64,000 bases of DNA from Luscinia megarhynchos (taxonomy: Eukaryota > Chordata > Aves > Passeriformes > Turdidae), in the NCBI GenBank assembly GCA_034336665.1, contig CM067592.1, forward strand, positions 50,299,783-50,363,782, in the 5' to 3' direction. Positions 25,301-37,694 of the stretch are shown here, in pieces. The position numbers and the translations under genes are program-made. The notes under the pieces were generated by a model, which worked only from the letters and a program-made list of their open reading frames with translations, made no database searches and was not told the DNA's origin. How positions within the stretch are numbered: the first letter of the stretch is position 1; every line of letters begins with the position of its first letter.

Positions 25301-26758
25301 TAACCCCCCTCTTTTTTATTAAGGCTTAGTTTTAGTATTATTTAAAGGATACACGGAATTATAGCAGCCTCTCTCTCATTTGTAACAAGCAGCAAACATA
25401 TTTTTAGATCTTCACAGAAAAAGAAGCAAAGGTGAAAGTAAAAATATCTTCAGTAGCTGTTACATTGGTATGCACTGTGCCTGAATGGAAAAAACAGACA
25501 TAGATGTAGAGTCATCTGGGGCCCAGTGTTAAAATCCTCATTTTATCAACAATTTCTTTGGGGAGATCCCTTGATATTTCAATTATTTTCTTTAAGTACT
25601 GAAAATGCCTTTAATCCTACAAATAATTTTAGTTTCCTGAGTTTAAGGAAATGCTGTTCGACAGAGGATTTTTTTACACTTCCAAGGAATCTAATCTTGT
25701 AGCTACTTCAAAGGTGCAGAGCTCCAGAAGTTTTACTGTTGGCTTTGCTGCAGCTGTGTTGGACATCAGACACCAACTGTGCTTCACTAAGTTGGGCTGC
25801 TCACAAGCCACCTGCTCCCAGGATCACTCTGATCCACCATTGCAATCAGGTTGTTTAATTATAATTTTAATTATCTTTATTAATTATTGGGAGTGGCAAC
25901 CTTGTTCACAAAACTCCTGTCATTAAAATTCCTTGTGCTAAAAGGAAGAATCTTCACTGGTGCATAGTGAATAGCTCTTACTAGGAAAGCCAGTAAAAGG
26001 GGCAGTGGGAAAAAACAGGGAGACAAAACAAAGCTTTGGGGTCCTTGTGTAAAGCCACTGGAGTGACATCCTTAATCTCTGGTAGGACAAGGAGTAGAGA
26101 TGGAAATGGGAGAGAAGTTCCTGAGACTGGGAATCAGATACGGAAATTAGGCTGATACCAGGTGAAAACACCTACCCTCTGGAGAAGACACTCAAGCAGC
26201 AAAGAAACACTGATAGCAGTGATGGAAAGAGCCAGATGAATGGAAAAAACATACAGGCACTTTGTCCCTTTCTGGCCAAAAAACAAGTTAAAAATCACTA
26301 AAATTAACATTTGCTGTTGCAGCAGGGAGTTCTTGTTAAGATGAAGCAGGAAGTCACAAGGAATGGAAACCCCAAGTTGTTAATTCATATGTAAAATAAA
26401 TTCCTTTTAATTATGTTTGGCTGAAAGCTGCTGCACCTGATGCTTTCTGATATTTTCTGTATCAGTTAAAGAAGAAAAGGAAGACAGAGAATGACAAATA
26501 ACAATTTCAATTCTATTTGCATAAAATCTAGGACTACAGAATTAGAGGATGTAGCCACTTCTATATTTTGGCTCTCATGCAACAGGGAATAAAATTTAAA
26601 AACATTATCTGCAAGGCTTACTACGAGCCAGTCAAAACAAGTAGAGAAGAGAATTGGCTTAAAGAGAATCTATTACCTGAAGTGAACAGAAAAGAAATGA
26701 GCTTGAAGAGAACACATCTATTTAGTGCCATATAGATAATACTTAACTTACATGAGAA
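25301..26758. other. Unique AT-rich DNA, no gene seen
   Basis: No repeat family or coding signal recognised. Confidence 0.55.
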
Positions 26759-27198
26759 AAAGGGCCATGAATATTATTAGAGGCTTGGAGCACCTCTCCT
26801 GCAAAGACAGGTTGACAGAGTAGGGGCTGTTCAGCCTCAAGAGGGGAAGGCTCCAGGAGGACCCCACTGCAGCTTTCCAGTAGCTGACGGGGGCTACAAG
26901 CCTGGAGAGGGATTATTTACAAAGAGGTGTAGTGATAGGACAAGGGGGAGTGGATTCCAACTGAGTGAGAAGGTTTAGGCCAGACATAAGCAGCATTTTT
27001 TTATTATGAGGGTGATGAAACACCAGAACAGGTTGCCCAGAGAATTGAACACTCTGGGAGTGTTCAAGGCCAAACTGGATGGAGCACTGAGAAATTTCTT
27101 CTAATGGGAGGTGTCCTTGTCCATGTAGTGGTAGTTGAAACAAAGGATCTTTAAGGCCCCTTCCAACCCAAACCATTCTATGATTCCATAATTCTGTG
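26759..27198 (+). mobile_element. CR1 LINE fragment, 3' end, sense
   Basis: Begins in the final part of ORF2 (GAGGCTTGGAGCACCTCTCC, equivalent to Gly-Leu-Glu-His-Leu) and passes through the 3' UTR: GGGGCTACAAGCC, AGAACAGGTTGCCCAGAGAA and GTTCAAGGCCAAACTGGATG. It ends CCCCTTCCAACCCAAACCATTCTATGATTCCATAATTCTG. The octamer-like tail marks the true 3' terminus. Stops break the ORF2 remnant. It lies upstream of, and in the same orientation as, the CR1 RT fragment at 27840, but the order (3' end first) shows the two are separate insertions. Confidence 0.92.
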
Positions 27199-27839
27199 AA
27201 GGGTAAGGAAGGAGAGCATTGCTGCAGAGCTGTGCAGAGGTAAAAATTATGCCAGTAAATTAGTCAGTCATTCCTCTGCCTAGTAGCAGACGCTGAGGGC
27301 AATGGTGTGAGAGGGAAGGAAAAGGAGGACAGGAGAACAATTCTCTGAGGACCTCTTCCTGCAGAGAAATACTGAGGCTAGTGATTGAATGCTGCTGTTT
27401 CACCTGATCAGAGTGACACTGGATTATCAGCTGAAGCAATTCAGATGAACCACACTGATATGAGTAGAATAATTTTAATTCATGTTCCAATTCATGAAGC
27501 TTGCTTACGAGGCTCTAGTCACAAATGAGTTCCTGAGGGAATGGTGCTTTGGTTAATAAAGGATGAGCTTCAGCTGCTGGTGTTTCCTACCCTGGCATAG
27601 TAATAAGCTCACACATTTAATATGTTTTAAATATGCTAATGTGAGTAAACAGATTTAAACATGCTTCAGTGTTTAAAATGTCAAAAAGCAGCCTCCCTCT
27701 TACACATGCATTTCCTGGGATTTGTGGCAGCACAGCTGTTCAGCAGCTATGCCATGATCGGTGTAAAGAAATCCATCCAGCAATAAAACTCCAAACTCTC
27801 CAAGTTTTCCATAACTATTTGTGTCTGATTCAATTCCTC
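27199..27839. other. Spacer between two CR1 copies
   Basis: No gene or repeat recognised; frames of up to 76 codons on the minus strand lack similarity to anything I know. Confidence 0.5.
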
Positions 27840-28812
27840 CAGTCTGGCTCTCAGTCTTCTCCATAAAGATGAAGCTGAAACAGAACCTGGCAAGGGATGT
27901 AAATAACAACAGAAAGGCCTTCTACAGGTATGTTTGCTGGAAAAATCAGGCCAATAACCTATGCTGGTAAATTGGTGACAGTACATAGGAGAAGGTGATC
28001 ACCTGAGGAATCTGAATGTCCATAAGCCCATGGGACCTGATGAGACGTGCCAGAGTGTCCTGAAGGCATTGGCTGATGTAGTTGTATTTGAAAAGTCATG
28101 GCAGTCAGATGAACTTCTAAGTGACTGCAAAAGGGAAAACATTGTGCCTATAATTAACAAGGGCAGAAAGGAGGGCCCTGGGAACTACTGACATGTCATC
28201 TCACCTTTGTACCTGGGAAGAGCATAGAACAGATCCTCCTAGAAGCTGTGCCTCCCAGGCACAGGGAGTACAGGGAAGCGATTTGAGACAGCAAGCTTGG
28301 CTTCACCAGGGGAAAATCCTGCCTGGCCAATCTAGTGGCCTTCTATGATGGGGTGATTGCTTCAGTGGATAAGAAGACAGATGTCATATATCTGGACTTT
28401 ACATAAGTGACATGGCTTTTGACAAGGCTTCCCCTAAATGTCCTTCACTTCAAATTGGAGAGTGATGGATTTGATGAGTGGACTATTGGATGGATAGAAA
28501 AGTGGGTGGATGGTCACAGCCAGAGTGTAGTGGTCAATATCTTAGAGTCCCAGTGGATATCAATGAAAAGTAATGTCTTTCAGGGGTCTGCATGAGGACC
28601 AGTGTTATTTAATAGCTTCATTAATGACACAGATGAAGGGATTGAGTGCACCCTCAGAAAATTTGCAGATGATCCCAAGCTGAGTGGTGCTGAAGGACAA
28701 GATGGAGAAGTGGGACCACGGGAATGTCATGAGGTTTATCAAGATCACAGGTAAGATGTGCCTGGGCTGGGACAACTCCCAGTATCTTCCCCAGGCTGAA
28801 CCAAGTGTTCTC
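27840..28812 (+). pseudogene. Broken CR1 ORF2 reverse-transcriptase segment
   Basis: The sense strand carries much of the CR1 reverse transcriptase in shifting frames. In order I read: a conserved upstream block (NLARDVNNNRKAFYRYV), a PWDLMR region, the fingers block near 28190-28230 (VPGKSIEQILLEA), [18 protein letters not shown] near 28320, DVIYLDFT near 28383-28403, a palm block FDEWTIGWIEKWVDGHSQS near 28460-28525, the [14 protein letters not shown] GVPQGS region disabled by TGA near 28590, and KFADDPKL at about 28659-28682. The catalytic Phe-Ala-Asp-Asp is still readable at 28662-28673. Roughly 80 bases are missing just after it, before [11 protein letters not shown]. Several stops and frameshifts show it is dead. 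Family role: RNA-templated DNA synthesis during target-primed retrotransposition. Confidence 0.9.
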
Positions 28813-30030
28813 AAGGACTTGATCCAAAGGCCCCTGAGCTCTTCCAGTGCAGCCCTTGCTGTGGTTGTGCTGCACCACTGAAGCAGTGCAGCTGAAAATG
28901 AGGCCTCTCATTCTGCAAGTCAGGTCCTCCATCTGTTCACCATGCAGCTTCACAGAAGCCTGTGCTGGCACATGGCAGGGGAAGGCGAGCTCCGAGGATC
29001 AGGGGCTGCTGAAGCTGCTCCTCCACAGAGGAAACCTCTGCAAGACTGTGGATGAGATTCTCTGGTCAGGGCAAGCCCGGACTGGCAAATTACCTCGACC
29101 TTGTAATTGCCATGGGGGTGCCAGATCCCCTGCCTAGTTCTCCTCACGGCCACACCGACGTCTAAAGATGCTCCAAGAATTTCAGCTCTGAAAATCAACT
29201 TGCTTCAGGTTACCCTTCAAAAGAACAAGGAACTTCATAGCATCACCTGTGTGTGCAGTTCTTTCCCCAGCTTTGAAAATGTATCTTTTTCTCTCAAATA
29301 TAGAATTTGGAGAACACAGACAGCTGCAGAAAAAAATTTAATGACATAGAAATTTTCTTATTCTAAGCAATTATTCATTTTTGAAGAAAGATGAAGCTAT
29401 TTCCCTAAACTTGAAAGTTTTTCTTACTTGAAATATTTCTTTCCAGCAACAGAGAAAACTCCTTTTAATTCATGTTCCCTTTTTTTTTTTTTTTTTTTTT
29501 TTTCCCCACGTATGGAAAATATACTTGCCAGTCAATCTTTTTACTCAGGCCATTTTTTTATGTGGCTTTTTTTTTTTTCTTCTAACATATGAAAAATGAG
29601 AAAGTTCCATAGCTGTGTAGCCTTGAGGGGTATTTTTGACACCTGAGTGTGGCAACTTTCTCAGACTCTTCTAATAAAGATTGTTACTATCTATATTATA
29701 ATCCCTTTAAAACGTCTTTCCCTGGTACTGCAGCTGTGAATGATTTCCTTCAGGGGAAAAGAAAAATCGTTTTCCAAGGATTCACTCCTATCTAAGTATT
29801 TGCTTTACAGCAGTGTTGCAGGTTTCTAATTTGAGGCTAATTAAATGCAGACACTTACGAAAACCAAGGATGTGATTTGCAAGCAGAACAACACTCGTGG
29901 GGACGTGAAAAATGGAACAAAGTAATGAAAAGCACCCATTACAACTAAGGCTGCGAGGCACAATTCCCTGCAGGCGTTACTCTGCTGCCTCGTGGGGCGA
30001 TGCCGGAGCAGGTGAGGAAGCTGGTGAGCG
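28813..30030. other. Unique sequence with T-runs, no clear gene
   Basis: 28813-29200 is GC-richer than average and has open frames on both strands (96 codons plus, 105 codons minus) that I do not recognise; it may be a diverged continuation of the preceding repeat. A T24 run occupies 29480-29503 and a T11 run lies near 29569-29579. Confidence 0.5.
29480..29503. repeat. T24 homopolymer
   Basis: Uninterrupted run of 24 T; a likely site of length error in sequencing. Confidence 0.95.
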
Positions 30031-30081
30031 CAGCAGCAGCAGCAGCAGCAGCAGCATCAGCAGCAGCAGCAGCAGCAGCAG
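30031..30081. repeat. Interrupted CAG trinucleotide repeat, 17 triplets
   Basis: Eight CAG triplets, one CAT, then eight more CAG triplets, so the single interruption sits exactly at the centre. The tract lies in a GC-richer patch (about 29950-30310). Reading frames across it give poly-Ser, poly-Gln or poly-Ala depending on frame and strand. No flanking protein domain is recognised, so a coding role is not supported. Confidence 0.95.
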
Positions 30082-30935
30082 CATGGCAGGGCTTCACCCA
30101 GCACATGGCTGGTGCTCTGAGGCTATGACTGCCTGGCTGCAGCCCATCCTCTTGCAGGGGCTCCAGGGATCTCACCATGGCACTGGCCTGGCATGGGAGT
30201 GCCTTCACTGTTCTCGCTGCTCTGGGGCCCTCTCCTTGCTTTGCACCATGTAGCATCCTCTGATCTGTGGGGCCAGGCAGCACACCTCTCTCCCAGGCAG
30301 GGAGAACCCAAGGATTACATTGCATTGCATGTGCAAAGAAGGTGATTGCAAAAAGAAGATGATTGAAAGGCTTTTCTTCAGTCAGACCAGAGCCTTTTGC
30401 CTCTACAGGTGGAAATGGGCAGCTTTTAGATGGACTAATGGATGCTGCTGTAGATCTTCAGCTACCTATCTGAACGAGTGTTAGCTGAGAAATTGATGAG
30501 TAAATTTGTTTTTTCTCTGCCATTGTTAAGGTTAACAGTTCCTGTTGGCAAAATCTGTCCAGTTTTTAACAAAATTGTTACTGGTCACCAAATCAAAATT
30601 ATTTGGGAACACATTTTGAAGGTGGTTGCATCTTCTGGCTGAAGAGGATCTCAGTTGCAAGAAGCTACCTGATTTGACCTTGCTTCCTTATCTATTGCAG
30701 AAGCCATCAGCAATAGAGCATATTGGAAAGAAAAGGTACTTAAAGGTCACAGCTGATAGTGCCTTTATCACTTTGCTGTGGTCTGCTCTCACTTGTGGCA
30801 AGTGTTGTTATGACATACATAGAAGTGGAAATAAAGTGCTGGCTGTGAGCAGACCGCAGACAAAGGAAACCTTTTACTGCAACACAGCACAAGGCAATTC
30901 CCTGTGACTGTGTGACTGCAAGCAGGGTGTTGGGG
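30082..30935. other. Flank of CAG repeat, no gene seen
   Basis: GC-rich up to about 30310, then AT-rich; nothing recognised. Confidence 0.5.
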
Positions 30936-30944
30936 TTTTTTTTT

Positions 30945-30981
<37 letters not shown>

Positions 30982-31096
30982 TTTGGAGGGTGTGGTGGTG
31001 GGTGTTTTTGGGGTTTTTTGTTTGTTTGCTTTTTGTTTGTTGGCTTGTTTGGTCTGGGCTGTCTGGTTTCTTTTGTTGTTGCTGTTGTTTGGGTTT
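30936..31096. repeat. T34 run plus T/G-rich low-complexity tract
   Basis: A T34 homopolymer at 30947-30980 is followed by GTTTG, GGTGTTTTTGGGG and TGTTGTTGCTGTTG units. There is strong strand asymmetry (A nearly absent on the plus strand from 30936 to 31096). Reading the minus strand gives an artificial Lys/Thr-rich frame. Confidence 0.9.
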
Positions 31097-31914
31097 TTTA
31101 ATTACTAATATACCTAGCACTTTCAGAACACTTTTTTCCAAAGTCCGGAGACAGCATTTGATTTGGAAAGGAGCCCAGGGACTCACAGTCATATTCTTAC
31201 TCATGGGGAGTGGCACATATAAATGTAAATGTCTCTTCCAGGAGAAGGGGTAGATAGTCAAATTTTGTCTTTGTGTTTTTCTGATTCAGCCATGTATGGT
31301 AATCAAGGCGTGCCTGGAAAACAAGATCAGTGATGACAGTTGATTATATAGTGTCTGAAAACTGTTCCTATGATTTGAAGTCTAAATGGCCACAAGAACT
31401 GAAACTTGTGCTATAAATGCATGGAAAGAGTCAGGGGCCAGTGTCAGCAACCTCAGCAGCCTCTGGAGAGCTCTTTTTTATGGACAGTGAGGATGAGACA
31501 GCTGGGTTGTGGCCATGCTTAGACTGGAGGAGCCTGAAGACTGTACCCATGAGGTCACAATGTGCAATCGGCCCTGCAGCTTCCATGAGCATCCTGTGGC
31601 TGCTGCTGCACACACATTTTAAAGCAGCATTCACCCCTCCAAAAGAGGCTTCCAAGTTCCTTTCCCTTCTGTGTCTTATTGTGTCTTATACCCACATAGG
31701 CACAAAAATAACCCTCCCTTTTACTGTCTGCCCTGCTCCACTCACTTTTCTTGAGACAGTTTCAGTTTATACAATTAATCCCTTCCTTCAAAGTGTTTCT
31801 GGATCCATACAAATAACTTGTAATGTTTAATTAAACTAAACTGTAATCAACAGAGATTATCTTTTGACTACTGTGTATCAGGGAAGTTTTATCTGCTGAA
31901 AATACACCATAAGA

Positions 31915-32240
31915 TTGGCTTGACTTTTAAAGGCACCATGTGAGGTTCTCATTAGCCTTATTATAGTTTCTGAATAATAAATATGTAAATGATGAGTTTC
32001 ACACGGGAGATTTAATTCTGTGCTCTTATTTCTGATTAGCTGGAAATGCACTCTGGCTCTGTCAGATAATTGGTAGCACCGTACACCAATAAGGCATTTC
32101 CCTACAATTCATCAGAAGCAGTTGAAATTAAAGAAGGCAGGAGCTGTTTTATTTTTGACAATTTTCTAATGCCAACTTGTTGAAGTTATAACTCAGACAT
32201 TAATATAACGTATGAATTATTGAATCTTTCTTATGTTAGG
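31915..32240. other. Candidate conserved non-coding element (by appearance)
   Basis: Dense homeodomain-type cores (TAATTG, ATTAGC, AATTAA) mixed with non-repetitive text such as CAGATAATTGGTAGCACCG and CACACGGGAGATTTAATTC. No frame, repeat or low-complexity drift. The impression is of developmental enhancer-like DNA; nothing here proves it. Confidence 0.2.
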
Positions 32241-34776
32241 AATTTAAAATCTGAAATCCCCAAACTGAAGATCTGAGCCTGGAGTATAAATGCTCTGGGA
32301 AGCAGATTTCTGCCTTCCTCTCAGCCCCATTTCTTTTCTGAACTACTCTTCAAAAACACTTATTTAGTTTGAGTAAAGTGGAGGGAAAATAGTATCCTTA
32401 GGAATTTGAACTTTACATGCCCAGTCCAAAGATGTACTTCACCTGTATAATTTTTTTTTTTCTGAGATGAAGACATCATTGATGAGCCTGGTTATATGAT
32501 GGCTAATAAAGTGTCACTGCAAATGGAATGTTCCAAATAAATGTGAGTAGGGTAAGTGGTGCAAAACTGGTAATGTAAAACAGCTTAATACCTGCATGAA
32601 TTTCCATTTCTTTAGCTGAAAACAGTGGAGAGGCAGGACCTTAACAAGAAATTGTAGTTGATTAGTAGTAAACTATCAAAATACAAAAGTACCCTCCACA
32701 TCAAGAATCCATAGCTTTAATATATTATCTTTATGCAGACTTTATTTTGTAGCTTTAGTAATTGACTCCTATATACATAGTAAAATGCAAACAGTTCTTT
32801 AATTAGATGAACAAAATAACCACAAATAGAGACTGTGGTTTTAGCATTATTTTAGTATTTCACGACAGTGTAATATTTGAGTAATTTGGTGACTCTAATA
32901 TTCTCTTCCAGGCTTGAAAAAGGACTCTTTCTTTAGCTAGAATGTGCATATCCTCTCACCATTTTGTTTCTCTTCTCACAAGGCCAACGTTAGGTTCCCC
33001 TTTTGGTAATTTGAGTCCCAATTTTTACCAAGAATCTACCTCCTCTGCTCCACACAAGCGATCTCCCTTGCTGACACAGCACAGCCCTCCCCTCTCCTAG
33101 GGCAGCTTATCCTCTCCATCAGAAACATCTTAGTTTTATCAGCTCTCGTGCCTTTTTATTCTTCTTCACTCTAGATGTTACCCACGCATTTCAAATGCAC
33201 TAGGAAGATTTGCTGCTTTTCTCTGTTATGTTGTAAAATGTCATAAAAATAAGGATTGCTTAAACTGCTCAGACTACCTTTTAACACTGCAAAAAGACTA
33301 CAATGAAATCAGGAAAGGATTTAATTTTAAAACTCTGGTAATTGTTCACAGAACATAAATTAACGACAATTGTCAGTCTTGTCATATGTCCAAAGTGGGT
33401 CAAATATTCATATTTTCATGTGAGTTATTTAAGAAAAAGATACGTGGCCAAATGATCTATTTACTCATTTTTAGTGAAGATTCAACAAGAAGTTTTTCTT
33501 TGTTCTAGTTTTCTCAATAATATTTCATTTTCCAAATTTCAGCTTTCCAGCTTTGGAAAAACACCAGCTACACGCTATTAAAACCTGACAGATGAAAAAA
33601 AGTGTCACATAATCAAATATTTTAAAAATGTGTTACTGACTCAGCCCGTAATAAGAATTTTTGACTGTGTATGCATTTTTATGTATTTGTGCAATTCTCC
33701 ATTATTCCTTTATAGGTGAGCTCATGTAAAATAGGGAAGAGATTGTTATTGCTGTATTGTAATCATCAACCCTTATATCACTACAATTATTGCAGTAGTT
33801 ATTCATCATCAGTATTACGATGATTTTAAAAAGTTTAAAAAGCACATTCTTTCTCTGTTCATTATTTTTCTCCTATTGTTATGATCCTTATGGCATCTGC
33901 AATTGGTAGACATTCAAATTAAAGTCTAACAGAGATGCAAAAATTAATTTGTGAATGGGATACAAGTTTGTATTTTCTGATTTATGTCACTCTACAATGC
34001 AGTAAAAAAGCTTTAATCCATATGCCTTTTTTTCAATAGTCCTGCAAAGTGAACTACAGTACAACCTCCTTTTGTTAAGTGCTGAGGAGTATGAATAATC
34101 CTCCTAATTTAAAGACTTCTGTCACTTATAGGGGCACTGCATTTGGTGAGACACAACAGTTCTTTAAATGGTATTGAGAAACTGCCTTCTGTGAGGATGG
34201 AGGTGGCAACCCATGAGAGTCAGAACTGTGAGTGGGGTGATTTCTAAGATCAACCACCATGCTCCATCCCAGAGGATGAACAAAACCAGAACTCTTGCTA
34301 TTCAAGAGGCACCAAAGCACAGCAGTGGCTGGGATCAGGCAGCTGCGAAGATGAGGTGCAAACAGCAGCACGCACCCTGGGTGTGCTGTTATTCAGCACG
34401 GTGGGCCTGCTCTTTGAAAATGTACAAACACGAGCACAGACTAGAGCTGTGCTTGTAATGAAAGCAGAGATCATGGCACAGACCACACTATATGTGCTGA
34501 TGTGTCTGATACCAGAGGGGGCTGTGCAGAAACATTGTGAAAAATGTACCAAATAGAAAGGTAAGAATTTGCCTCTCTTTCTTGGGGAAAGCATTATAAA
34601 GACTTCAATTCTTTATGCTTATAGGAAAAGCCAAAAATATTCTAAGAAAATTATTGTTAAGACTTAATGTAAGACAGCCGCTGGTATAGAAACATAATTC
34701 AGGCATTGTTTAAAAAATCTGCTTGTTTCATGGTTAAATTTATTAGTGATATATGAACTGGTTCTGTTTAGCTAGA

Positions 34777-34811
34777 CTTAAACACAGCATCCTTAAACAC
34801 AGCATCCTTAT
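34777..34811 (+). repeat. Two-copy 15-bp tandem repeat
   Basis: CTTAAACACAGCATC twice in tandem, followed by CTTA of a third unit. Confidence 0.85.
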
Positions 34812-35419
34812 TCTGGGATAGGTTTTTTTGTGACCTACATGCCTGAAGCATGTTTCTGCTTTGATTCTGTGTTTCTTCTTCAAGACAGTACCAAGAGATT
34901 TCTATTTTTTTATCCTCTGCTCTACTGGTCACCAGCTTTCCCGGTCTTGGACTGCATGGCAGTTTAAAACCCTTGCTTAGGTCAGGTCTGCCCCACATTT
35001 AGATTCAGCAGATAATTGCTCATCTGCTGTGATAAAAGACAAAAATTATGCCTAATATCCCCAGCTGCCAAGCTGCTGTCCTACTTAAAACACGAAAACG
35101 GAGGGAAGCAATAGGAACCATTTCTATGAAAAAAGCCTGGCTAGACAGCAGCAGCTGGAGGCAAGCCAGCACTTCCCAAATCATCAGAATAAAACCATGT
35201 ATGCTTCTACTCTGGAGAAAGCCCAGGTCTTCTTTACTGTCTTTACTTCCAGCTTCCTAAGATTCCACATACACTCAGCAGTCAGGTTGTTATGATGCAG
35301 AATTTGCTAGGCTGTAATACAGGCTGCCAAATTTGTAAGTGGAATTTTCCATCACTACAAAATCCTTCTTCTACGATCTCACTAAGTGAGCAGACTATGC
35401 TCATTCAAAAGTAAACCAC

Positions 35420-35898
35420 TGTGAGGAATGAACCTCACACAAATACCTTGAGAGAAATAACAGGAGTTATAATTTAACAGAAAGATTACAATAAGTGTGA
35501 CCATACAGAAAAGCTGGCTTAAGCCCACAAAGTCAGAATGCAACCTGGCACCCTGTTGGTCAGGGTGGTAGTCTCAGGCCTCTCAATTCAAGGATTCAAG
35601 GATACCAAGGATTGCAGCCCTGTTGAAATGGTGCTTGCAGTTGAAAGTGGTGGTCCTGTGGAAGGTCTTGTCTTCCAGTGGAAATTTAGGTCTTCCTCTG
35701 GATCTGTCCAGAGGTGGTGGTGGTATCCCGAGTCCCCAAAATGCCCAGACCGTATACAGGGGGCTTCAGCAAGTACTTATGTATGTATTGCATGTCTGTT
35801 TAACATAAGTATCAAGTTCTATACATATATATATATGTAACATAAAATTAGAATTATATCATCTCTTATTACTTGGAATACTGCCAGCTAATCACACC
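35420..35898 (-). mobile_element. Possible solo LTR, antisense (uncertain)
   Basis: The plus strand starts TGTGAGG, six bases, CCTCACA (a perfect 7-bp inverted repeat at 35420-35439) and could end ...AATCACA near 35898, giving TG...CA ends and a length of about 480 bp, usual for an avian ERV LTR. Inside are a TTTAAC/ATTTAAC stretch and GTATACAGGG. No matching target-site duplication was found at these edges and no internal viral gene lies beside it. It may equally be another repeat or unique DNA. Confidence 0.3.
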
Positions 35899-37694
35899 AT
35901 ATATTTTTTAGTTACCCAAGAGGAAGGACTGCTCATATACTGCTTCCCAGGCAGGTGTGACAGGAAGGAGGAAAGGAAGAAAATGAGGATCTCTATAATT
36001 TTTTTAATAGACATCCATCTTGCTTCAAGCCAGTTGTCTATTTCTAAAAAAAAAACAAGCTGTGCAATGATTTGACTGTTAGAGAGTCTTTGTGGAATGT
36101 GCAGAATGCACTTTGAGGGATATGATTAATGAATGTTTCACAGGACACTGAAATATGTAATGCACATAACCCTGAGTGTGCATAAACATACACACAGGTA
36201 TTTATATACACTGGTATGTTTGTGATTTTTGTAGTACTTTTGCAAATCAAACACCCAAATTCACTTGCACTTCACCATAAACTCTAGATACATGAAACCA
36301 TTTACTATTACCTGTTTGTGGTTGTTTTTTGTTGTTTTTTTAATTCAAAATATTTCTATGCCACTATTCTGTTAACATCATCAAGTTTGTGATTGTTATC
36401 TACTGAGCCACTTTTACTTGAATTCTCCTCTTGTCAAGCAAATTATTAGCAAGGCCCCACAATTACGAATTATTTATGATTATAAAATAAAGCAATAGAC
36501 AAAAGTCAGTAGAAGACTGGCTCAAGTGATTTTATAAATTGCTTAAAGCACAAAACTGTCCATTCAACTTTAAAACATTCTTTTTTTTCTGTTTGTAAAC
36601 ACAGTCTGTGATTAGAAAAGCCATGAATTTAAATAATCTTTATCAGTCAGAGAAATTAATAATTTTTAAAGTGTATCTAGCAAAAAGTTGAAATGATACT
36701 CTCTTTCATCTTCTCCTAGAAGAATTCATTGCAGGCTTTCTGCCAAAATTACAACTGGAGAGGAAGGCAGTGCTAAATAGATGTGCCAGCCAAGAAGATC
36801 TCGAAAATAACTGTTTCTTGATTTTCCAAATTCCATATTTGAGGTGGATTCAGAAGTAGAGCCCCTGCTGTCCTCTTATTTCCTCCATCTATTACTTGCT
36901 CTGGAAATTAAAAAACTCTCAAAAAAGGGCTTTTCAGATCTTATTGAAATGAATATTTGATCTGATCCAATTTAAATCAATGGATTTAACTCAAGCCAGA
37001 CTTTCCTGTTTTGCAAAGATGAATGCTTTTTCAATAGTGATGCAGACACGGATAGACTTGTTGACTCAGTTTGACTGACAGTTCACACATGAGGCTTTGC
37101 AGGAAGTGAGGGGAGCAAATCCTCTCCCCAAAAGATGGGAAAACCTTGTTCCGTGGTCCTTGAGGCAGTCAACCCTGGTATGGCAACCTGGACAGGCACA
37201 GATTGCTTGATCTTGCAGATGTTTGGGCACCCTGCGCTGCCAAAATACCTTGTGGGGTCCCATGGCACACCAGGAGTGAGGCTAAAATACGTTTTTTATC
37301 TGCTGAGGCTCTCTGTGGTGCAGCCGGGTCAGGAATTGTTTAGATTGCAGCAGAAGGATTAGCCAATACCTGTGTGCAGGTTATGTAGCAAACAGGTCTG
37401 CAGGAACACCTCAGCTTGAAATTTGCTTTTTTCTGTATCCCAGGCAACTTGTGTACAAATCAGTGCAGTGGAGACCAGACTTTTGAGACAGAGCTGCAGG
37501 AGTGTTGTAGAAACCTGTTTTTCATCCAACAACTGGAGGGAGAGGGTGAGGATCTCACTTTGAAGAATCTGATATTTGACAGGGTGAGCTGGCATCAGAG
37601 TCTGTGGGACAGTAATGGTGAATGCACACTACCACAGCTACCACACAGGGTGTTAGTTTTTCTATAGGCTTAATAAAGAATTATGAAGTCACAA
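35899..37694. other. Unique DNA, no gene seen
   Basis: AT-rich to about 37050, then moderate GC to 37680. The frames at 37066-37268 (minus) and 37416-37667 (plus) are not recognisable. Low-complexity TTTTTTGTTGTTTTTT at about 36326-36341. Confidence 0.5.

Larger units (their letters stand above)
31097..35419. other. Unique AT-rich DNA, no gene seen
   Basis: No repeat family identified. 31915-32240 looks constrained (see separate entry). A 15-bp direct repeat CTTAAACACAGCATC occurs twice at about 34777-34806. The 137-codon plus-strand frame at 31417-31830 has no recognised domain. Confidence 0.5.

Noticed and set aside
26759..28812. One long CR1 spanning both neighbouring pieces
   Set aside because: The upstream piece already contains a complete 3' terminus and the downstream piece is more 5' in the element, so they are two insertions.
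29912..30253. 113-codon frame with poly-Ser run
   Set aside because: The Ser run is just the CAG repeat in one frame; the antisense frame is also open (126 codons), and the flanks resemble no protein.
30740..31261. 173-codon minus-strand frame
   Set aside because: Much of it is the reverse of the T34 and T/G-rich tract (Lys, Thr and Gln runs); not a gene.
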